DNA of 11,423 nt from Desulfurellales bacterium (GTDB taxonomy: Bacteria; Campylobacterota_A; Desulfurellia; Desulfurellales; Hippeaceae): the NCBI GenBank assembly GCA_027074255.1, contig JALTDI010000081.1, positions 1-11,423 of the forward strand, read 5' to 3'. Positions within the stretch are counted from its first letter, which is position 1, and the number at the start of each line of letters is the position of its first letter. A program made the position numbers and the translations under genes. This document shows, piece by piece, positions 6,222 to 11,423 of this stretch. The notes under the pieces were generated by a model that made no database searches, had not been told where the DNA came from, and worked only from the letters and a program-made list of their open reading frames with translations.

Positions 6222-7571
6222 ATGAAAGATATGAAAGATTCAAAAGTTTCAAATTTTTTTAATGCCGTTAAGCCTTCTGGGCTTAGAATGGCTCAGACAA
6301 TTTTTGGAAAACGTGTGGAAAAAGATATTAAAAGCGGAAAACAGCCGATAGAGGCAATCAATGTTGCGATAGGGAGTGTGTCTTTAAAAACACACCCGAA
6401 GTTGCTTGATAGATATCTTCATCCCGAGGATGAAAATTTGATTAACGGCATATGGAGATATGGAGAGACACCCGGGACAAAAAAAGCTAATGATGTTTTT
6501 ATTAAGATAATAAATGCTTTTTTGCCCAAAGAAGGCAGACCGGAGCTTTATTCCATTGTTCAGGAGGGCGGCTCTGCTGTAATGAGGACCGTGCTGCTCG
6601 GTGTGTGCGGCGATGCAGGGAAAGACGAAAAACCTTTGCTTGTGATGAATCCAACATATACCAACTATAAAGCCGTTGCCGATGAGCTGGGGAAAAGAAT
6701 TGTCGCTGTTGAAAGAGCTCTGGACAGACATGGTAATTTTGGATACATTGCAGTGGAAGAAATAGAAAGAGCTATTAAAAAATATAAACCGGGAGCACTT
6801 TTAATCATTCCTTACGATAATCCTTCGGGTCAATTGATGAGGCAAAAAACCATAAATGAATATGCTAGATTATGTTTGGAAAACAACATTTTTTTAATTA
6901 GCGACGAGGCGTATAGGGGACTGTATTATGTTGACGAGGATGCCCCGAGTATTTGGAAAATAACAAATAGAGATGTTCAAGGCATAAAAGAGGCCAAGAT
7001 AAGAATCAGCATAGAAAGCTTGTCAAAAACATTCAATGCGTGCGGATTGAGAATGGGAGCGCTTGTAACGGACAATGAAACTTTTAGGGATATGGCATCT
7101 GCTGCAAATACTACTTATTTGTGCCCTTCTTCCATAGACCAGCACATAGTTGAAGCCTTGTATGACGAAAGCGAAGAGGATATATTGAAGTGGATTAACT
7201 CACTCAAAGTGTATTATAAAGATATACTTGAAGATTTGAGGGAAGAGTTCGGCAAACTGCTGCCGGGCATTATTATTTCTCGCCCCGAAGCATCCATCTA
7301 TACGGTTTTGGATGTTAGAAATATTGCCAAACCCGGATTCAATGCGGAAGACTTCGTGATGTTCTGCTCGTCAACCGGTGAGGTAAACATGGGCTCTCAA
7401 AGATTAACTTTGCTGGTAAGCCCCATGTGGGGGTTTTATAATGTTTTGGAAAATAGAAACCCCGGAAAAACCCAAATGAGGATAGCATGTGTTGCACCGG
7501 AATACAAAATGAAATTGGTACCAGAACTTTTTAAGGAATTGTTTCAACAATATGAGGCCGGAAGGCAATGA
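6222..7571 (+). CDS. PLP-dependent class I/II aminotransferase
   Basis: This is a 449-residue fold-type I aminotransferase that moves an amino group between an amino acid and a 2-oxo acid using pyridoxal phosphate in the cytoplasm. The PLP-binding lysine is Lys269 in SLSKTFNACGLRMG. Asn200 in IPYDNPSG and Asp228 with Tyr231 in SDEAYRG are the usual cofactor contacts, and RYGETPG near residue 81 is the N-terminal substrate region. MRIACV near the C-terminus supplies the conserved carboxylate-binding Arg. It is longer than the usual 390-400 residues, with extra sequence at the N-terminus and around 370-420 (LLVSPMWGFYN). The amino acid used cannot be told from sequence; aromatic, branched or alanine types are all possible. 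The start is well supported by AAAGGAG (6208-6214) 7 bases upstream. It follows a good promoter and its stop overlaps the next start (ATGA), so both are made together. Confidence 0.93.
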   Translation: MKDMKDSKVSNFFNAVKPSGLRMAQTIFGKRVEKDIKSGKQPIEAINVAIGSVSLKTHPKLLDRYLHPEDENLINGIWRYGETPGTKKANDVFIKIINAFLPKEGRPELYSIVQEGGSAVMRTVLLGVCGDAGKDEKPLLVMNPTYTNYKAVADELGKRIVAVERALDRHGNFGYIAVEEIERAIKKYKPGALLIIPYDNPSGQLMRQKTINEYARLCLENNIFLISDEAYRGLYYVDEDAPSIWKITNRDVQGIKEAKIRISIESLSKTFNACGLRMGALVTDNETFRDMASAANTTYLCPSSIDQHIVEALYDESEEDILKWINSLKVYYKDILEDLREEFGKLLPGIIISRPEASIYTVLDVRNIAKPGFNAEDFVMFCSSTGEVNMGSQRLTLLVSPMWGFYNVLENRNPGKTQMRIACVAPEYKMKLVPELFKELFQQYEAGRQ

Positions 7572-7837
7572 AAGAATTTATTATGATATTTGTATCCATT
7601 TTTCTTGCGGAATTGGGAGACAAAACACAGCTTGCCACATTTTTTTTCGCATCTGATAAGGGTATAAATAAATCAATTGTTTTTTTAGCTGCATCTTGCG
7701 CATTGATAACCACTAGTGCAATGGGTGTTTTAGTCGGTGATGTGCTTTCCAATTACATAAATCAGAAGTACTTAAATTATGTTGCTGGAATAGGATTTGT
7801 AATTATAGGCATTGTAATTATTGTCTCTAATAGATAA
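7568..7837 (+). CDS. Half-size TMEM165/GDT1 (UPF0016) family membrane protein
   Basis: This is an 89-residue inner-membrane protein of the GDT1 family, whose members move cations, mainly Mn2+ and Ca2+. It has the family motif E-x-G-D-K-T (Glu15 to Thr20, AELGDKTQLAT) in the first helix, and three hydrophobic segments at about 4-25, 35-57 and 66-86. Full-length relatives of about 190-220 residues have two such halves and two motifs; this has one, so it would have to work as a homodimer or with a partner half encoded elsewhere. No second half is in the window. It overlaps the aminotransferase by 4 bases (ATGA), suggesting translational coupling and a shared promoter. Charges are few and lie between helices. 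Family membership is clear; manganese export is inference from the family. Confidence 0.88.
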   Translation: MKEFIMIFVSIFLAELGDKTQLATFFFASDKGINKSIVFLAASCALITTSAMGVLVGDVLSNYINQKYLNYVAGIGFVIIGIVIIVSNR

Positions 7838-7863
7838 TTAAGTAATACTATATTTAATTATTC

Positions 7864-7887
7864 AAAGCACATACTGCTTTTATTGTA
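7864..7887 (+). terminator. Possible weak terminator after the GDT1 gene
   Basis: AAAGCA (7864-7869) pairs with TGCTTT (7875-7880) around a 5-base loop, followed by TATTGTA, a modest T-rich run. A second, AT-only inverted repeat, ATAATTAA with TTAATTAT, straddles the gene end at about 7832-7861. Neither stem is strong, but they lie between two transcription units as expected. Confidence 0.35.
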
Positions 7888-7894
7888 TTATCTA

Positions 7895-7921
7895 TTGACT
7901 TTTTTTATATTTTTTTATAAA
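7895..7921 (+). promoter_or_regulatory. Likely promoter of the acyl-CoA synthetase pair
   Basis: TTGACT (7895-7900) is followed after 15 bases by TATAAA (7916-7921), or after 17 bases by TAAAGT (7918-7923). The spacing is either slightly short with a good -10, or right with a weaker one. The tract is very T-rich, so chance matches are possible. It lies about 35 bases before the first synthetase, with AAGGGGTGA (7943-7951) as ribosome binding site. Confidence 0.5.
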
Positions 7922-7954
7922 GTTTGTAAAATTTTGCCGAAAAAGGGGTGAAAG

Positions 7955-9628
7955 ATGCTGCAGCACAATATGTTGGACTATGAAAAAGAGGTCAAAAATT
8001 TTGAACTTGATGTCCCGGAATATTATAACTTTGCTTTCGATGTTGTTGATAAATGGGCTGAGGATAGAACAAAACTGGCTCTTGTTTGGGCTAACACGAC
8101 CGGTAAAACAATTAAGAAATACTCCTTCTGGGATATATCTAATATGTCCAACAAATTTGCTAATGTTCTCATTTCTCTCGGTATCAAGAAGGGTGATAAT
8201 GTGCTCGTTATGGTTCCAAGAATAGTGGAATGGTATGCTGTTATGCTTGGTTTGAATAAAGTGGGGGCTGTTGCGCTTCCAGCTCCGAATATCTTAATGC
8301 CGGAGGACATAGGGTATAGAATAAGAAAGGCTGATGCCGTTATGGCTATAGCTTCGGCTTCAAACGCTCGCAAGGTTGATGAGGCGTGTATTGAAGATTG
8401 CAAAACACTGAAACATAAGATGGTTATAGACGGCGATGCCGAAGGGTGGCTTTCTTTTGAGAATCAGATGGACAAGGTTTCTACCAGGCTTTCAAGAGAT
8501 GATGTGGAACCTACAACGGCAGCCGACCCTTTGCTTGTATATTTTACATCCGGAACTACAAAGTATCCTAAAATGGTGATGCATGAGCAGTCTTATGCTT
8601 TTGCCCATATAGTTACGGCTAAGTATTGGCATGATTTAAGACCAACTGACCTGCACTGGACAATTTCAGATACAGGATGGGGGAAGGCCGTCTGGGGGAA
8701 ATTGTACGGCCAGTGGACCATAGGTTCGGCGGTGTTTATGCAGAATGCAGAAGGGGCATTTAATGCGAAAACAACCTTGCGGCTGTTGACAACTCAGGGT
8801 GTCACAAGTTTTTGCGCCCCTCCCACCGTTTATAGAATGCTCATACAGGAAGATTTAAGCGAGTATGACTTTACAGACTTGAGGCACTGTACATCAGCCG
8901 GAGAACCTATTAACCCGGAGGTAATTAAAGCTTGGAAAAACGCAACGGGCACTCTAATATACGATGGGTACGGACAAACAGAATCCGTTTTGCTCGTGGC
9001 TAATTACCCTTCCATGCCGATTAAATACGGTTCTATGGGCAAGCCAGTTCCGGGATTTGATGTAAGGGTTGTTGATGATGACGGAAATGATATGCCTACC
9101 GGAGAGCCCGGTCATATAGCTGTTAAAATAACACCTAAGCATCCTATCGGCTTAACAAAAAATTATTATAGGGATGATGCTGCAACAGAAGAGGCGTTCA
9201 GGGGAGATTTTTATTATACGGGAGATAGGGCGTATATAGACAACGACGGATACTTTTGGTTTTACGGAAGAGCGGATGATGTTATAAAATCATCGGGTTA
9301 TAGAATAGGCCCCTTTGAAGTTGAAAGTGCAATTCAGGAGCATCCCGCTGTTGTGGAAAGCGCAGTAGTTGCTACACCCGATGCCGTAAGAGGCAATATA
9401 GTAAAGGCGTTTATTATTTTGGCTGATGGCTATGAACCGTCTGATAGCCTTATAAAAGATATACAGGATTTTGTTAAAAACAAGACAGCCCCTTATAAAT
9501 ATCCGAGAGAAATAGAGTTTGTAAAAGAACTGCCCAAAACCATCAGCGGTAAAATAAAGAGAGCTGTTTTAAGAAGAATGGAAATTGAAAGAAAATCCGG
9601 CAAAAAAGAACATAACGGTTTGATATGA
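7955..9628 (+). CDS. Medium-chain (ACSM-type) acyl-CoA synthetase, AMP-forming
   Basis: This 557-residue enzyme activates a carboxylic acid with ATP to acyl-AMP and then to acyl-CoA. The whole sequence follows the medium-chain acyl-CoA synthetase pattern, with a short N-terminus without the acetyl-CoA synthetase cap, KWAEDRTKLAL near 49-59, WTISDTGWGKAVWG, and SSGYRIGPFEVES. The ATP loop is T198-SGTTKYPK-206, with Lys in place of the second Gly of the usual TSGTTGxPK. DGYGQTE (337-343) is the adenine motif, Asp424 in YTGDRAY binds the ribose, and Lys533 in TISGKIKR is the C-terminal catalytic lysine. All key residues are present. The acid may be medium-chain, branched short-chain or aromatic; sequence alone does not decide. 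The strong ribosome binding site supports ATG 7955. The next synthetase begins 18 bases downstream, so they are probably one operon. Confidence 0.93.
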   Translation: MLQHNMLDYEKEVKNFELDVPEYYNFAFDVVDKWAEDRTKLALVWANTTGKTIKKYSFWDISNMSNKFANVLISLGIKKGDNVLVMVPRIVEWYAVMLGLNKVGAVALPAPNILMPEDIGYRIRKADAVMAIASASNARKVDEACIEDCKTLKHKMVIDGDAEGWLSFENQMDKVSTRLSRDDVEPTTAADPLLVYFTSGTTKYPKMVMHEQSYAFAHIVTAKYWHDLRPTDLHWTISDTGWGKAVWGKLYGQWTIGSAVFMQNAEGAFNAKTTLRLLTTQGVTSFCAPPTVYRMLIQEDLSEYDFTDLRHCTSAGEPINPEVIKAWKNATGTLIYDGYGQTESVLLVANYPSMPIKYGSMGKPVPGFDVRVVDDDGNDMPTGEPGHIAVKITPKHPIGLTKNYYRDDAATEEAFRGDFYYTGDRAYIDNDGYFWFYGRADDVIKSSGYRIGPFEVESAIQEHPAVVESAVVATPDAVRGNIVKAFIILADGYEPSDSLIKDIQDFVKNKTAPYKYPREIEFVKELPKTISGKIKRAVLRRMEIERKSGKKEHNGLI

Positions 9629-9646
9629 TTTTAAGGGGTGATTCAC

Positions 9647-11341
9647 ATGTTAAGTTATGCTTTTGAAGGTTCGACAAAGCAGTTTATAGCAAAAACCATA
9701 GGAGATATGCTTGATGATAACGCTCTCGAGTTTGCTGACAACGATTGTTTAATTAGTGTTCATCAGGACATAAGAATGAACTATAAAGAATTCAAAGCTG
9801 AGGTGGATAAGGTTGCAAGAGGGCTGATGGCTTTGGGTATTAAGAAAAACGACAAGGTGGCGATATGGTCGACAAATAGTGCCGAATGGGTTTTGACTCA
9901 GTTTGCAACAGCGAAAATAGGGGCACTCTTGGTTACGATAAATCCTGCTTATAGAACTACCGAGCTTGAATATGCACTTAAACAATCAGAGGTGAATACC
10001 CTCATTATGATAGAAAATTTCAAGACGTCCGATTATTTGCATATGTTTTATGAGGTGGCTCCTTTTGCAAGGGGTGCAATACCGGGCAATATACATTCAA
10101 ACAAATTACCGCATTTAAAGAATGTTATCTGTATCAGCGACGAGAGATATACAGGCATATTCAGATGGAAAGATATTTTAAGTCTTTCTTCAAAGGTAAC
10201 AGACAGCGAGCTGAAAGAGAGGCAGGATTCTCTTGATTTCGATGATGCCATAAATATTCAATACACATCAGGCACAACAGGATTTCCAAAAGCAGCAACA
10301 TTGACTCATTTTAACATACTTAACAACGGCTACTTTGTAGGAGAAATGATGAGATTTACGGATAAGGACAGATTGTGCATTCCTGTTCCGTTTTATCACT
10401 GTTTTGGTATGGTGATGAGCAATCTTACGTGTGTTTCTCACGGCGCTACTATGGTTATTCCTTCCGAATATTTTGACCCGCTTTCAACTTTAACTGTTAT
10501 CGAAAAAGAAAAATGCACTGCTGTCCATGGTGTTCCTACCATGTTTATTGCAGAGCTTGAACATCCTGAATTTAAGAAGTTTGATTTGAGCAGTCTTAGA
10601 ACAGGTATAATGGCCGGTTCTCCCTGTCCGGTTGAGGTTATGAAAAGGGTTAATAATGAAATGAATATGAAAGAGATTGAAATAGCTTATGGACAGACAG
10701 AAGCAAGCCCTGTAATCACTCAAACTGCTGCCAATGATACAATGGAGCATAGAACGGAAACGGTCGGCAAAGCCCTTCCTTTTGTTGAAGTTAAAATAAT
10801 AGACCCTGAGACGGGCAAAATAGTTCCTGCCGGTGAGCAGGGAGAGTTGTGCTCAAGGGGATATAACGTTATGAAATATTATTATAACAACGAAGAAGCA
10901 ACAGACAAAGCGATAGATAGCGCAAGATGGCTGCATACGGGTGATTTGGCTGTTATGACAGAAGACGGTTATTTTAAAATAACAGGCAGAATAAAGGATA
11001 TGATAATTAGAGGCGGGCAGAATGTCTATCCGAGAGAAATAGAGGAATTTATTTATACACATCCCAAGGTTGCCGATGTTCAGGTGGTTGGAGTTCCCGA
11101 TAGAAAATACGGAGAAGAGGTTTGTGCCTGGATTAAATTGAAAGCCGGCGAAACAGCCGAGCCGGATGAGATCAAAGAATACTGTCAGGGGAAAATAGCC
11201 CATTATAAAATCCCTCGTTACATAAAATTCACCGATTCTTTCCCTATGACCATAACGGGCAAAATAAGAAAAGTGGAGATGAGGGAGATTTCCATAGAAG
11301 AACTGGGGCTGGAAGAAGAAGCAAAGATAGAAACGGCTTAG
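9647..11341 (+). CDS. ACSF2/FadD-type fatty acyl-CoA synthetase, AMP-forming
   Basis: This is a 564-residue acyl-CoA ligase that activates fatty acids for beta-oxidation or lipid synthesis. It closely follows the ACSF2-like branch, with PFYHCFGMVMSNL, GVPTMF, IMAGSPCP, MIIRGGQNVYPREIEEF, VGVPDRKYGEEVCAW and KIPRYIKF. The ATP loop is T207-SGTTGFPK-215, the adenine motif is AYGQTE (Tyr348-Glu352), Asp433 in HTGDLAV is the ribose contact, and Lys539 in TITGKIRK is the catalytic lysine, so all motifs are canonical. I chose ATG 9647 because AAGGGG (9633-9638) lies 8 bases upstream; the in-frame GTG at 9638 overlaps that site and is unlikely. The pattern AAGGGGTGA before both synthetase genes is alike, which fits coordinated expression. 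There is no membrane anchor. Chain-length preference is not visible. No beta-oxidation gene lies in the window. Confidence 0.94.
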   Translation: MLSYAFEGSTKQFIAKTIGDMLDDNALEFADNDCLISVHQDIRMNYKEFKAEVDKVARGLMALGIKKNDKVAIWSTNSAEWVLTQFATAKIGALLVTINPAYRTTELEYALKQSEVNTLIMIENFKTSDYLHMFYEVAPFARGAIPGNIHSNKLPHLKNVICISDERYTGIFRWKDILSLSSKVTDSELKERQDSLDFDDAINIQYTSGTTGFPKAATLTHFNILNNGYFVGEMMRFTDKDRLCIPVPFYHCFGMVMSNLTCVSHGATMVIPSEYFDPLSTLTVIEKEKCTAVHGVPTMFIAELEHPEFKKFDLSSLRTGIMAGSPCPVEVMKRVNNEMNMKEIEIAYGQTEASPVITQTAANDTMEHRTETVGKALPFVEVKIIDPETGKIVPAGEQGELCSRGYNVMKYYYNNEEATDKAIDSARWLHTGDLAVMTEDGYFKITGRIKDMIIRGGQNVYPREIEEFIYTHPKVADVQVVGVPDRKYGEEVCAWIKLKAGETAEPDEIKEYCQGKIAHYKIPRYIKFTDSFPMTITGKIRKVEMREISIEELGLEEEAKIETA

Positions 11342-11379
11342 AATCAGTAAGAAGAGGTTTTCATATTTTAAATAATGAA

Positions 11380-11423
11380 GTGCTGTTTTATATAATTAAC
11401 CCTAAGAGTAAAATTGCGGGCAG
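11380..11423 (+). CDS. Start of a possible diacylglycerol/YegS-type lipid kinase (partial)
   Basis: The last codons read (V/M)LFYIINPKSKIAG, which resembles the first strand and nucleotide-binding NPxSG loop at the very N-terminus of diacylglycerol kinase-like lipid kinases. The only canonical start in frame near this strand is GTG 11380. The likely ribosome binding site, AGAAGAGG, ends about 23 bases before it, too far; an ATT at about 11364 would be better spaced but is a rare start. Only 14 codons are visible, so the call rests on one short motif and could be wrong. Confidence 0.4.
   Translation, partial: MLFYIINPKSKIAG

Noticed and set aside
9638..9646. GTG 9638 as start of the second synthetase
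   Set aside because: It overlaps the AAGGGG ribosome binding site, which is correctly spaced for ATG 9647.
7955..11341. The two synthetases as a recent tandem duplication or split NRPS-like module
   Set aside because: Their motifs belong to different subfamilies (ACSM and ACSF2), and neither has a carrier protein or condensation domain next to it.

Overview
The window is an AT-rich (about 60% A+T by eye), tightly packed bacterial chromosome segment. Every supported gene is on the + strand. The content points to a motile, Gram-negative-type free-living bacterium: a chemoreceptor, a c-di-GMP protein, a Helicobacter MagIII-like DNA glycosylase, and two acyl-CoA synthetases suggesting fatty- or organic-acid use. 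A Deferribacterota-like anaerobe would fit, but no marker gene here settles taxonomy. I see no tRNA, rRNA, CRISPR array, transposase, integrase or phage gene. This is mostly ordinary core and metabolic sequence.

Layout. (1) 1-1118: the 3' end of a methyl-accepting chemotaxis protein. (2) 1119-2377: a 144-base gap with a strong GC-rich hairpin, then a broken GGDEF-EAL gene. It lacks the start of GGDEF, has a degenerate GGDEF signature, and is split by a one-base frameshift at about 1707 just inside the EAL domain. (3) 2394-3080: a small alpha/beta hydrolase. (4) 3229-6150: a compact cluster of DNA glycosylase (EndoIII/MagIII type), dephospho-CoA kinase (coaE) and a ClC chloride channel/transporter with CBS domains, with 1-base gaps or overlaps between genes. 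(5) 6222-7837: a class I/II aminotransferase and an overlapping half-size GDT1/UPF0016 membrane protein, behind a good sigma70-type promoter that starts inside the ClC stop codon. (6) 7955-11341: two tandem AMP-forming acyl-CoA synthetases, one of the medium-chain (ACSM) type and one of the ACSF2 type. (7) From about 11380: the first codons of what may be a diacylglycerol/YegS-type lipid kinase.

How the genes fit together. CoaE finishes coenzyme A, and the two synthetases use CoA to activate carboxylic acids; they are in separate transcription units, so this is a thematic link only. The two synthetases, 18 bases apart and with similar ribosome binding sites, probably form one operon for activating acids of different chain length or branching.

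The points most worth checking are the exact one-base lesion in the GGDEF-EAL gene, a TGA stop at the codon where the glycosylase family has its fourth iron-sulfur cysteine, a ClC protein lacking the internal proton glutamate, and the single-repeat GDT1 protein. I found nothing that convincingly looks like a new multi-gene system.
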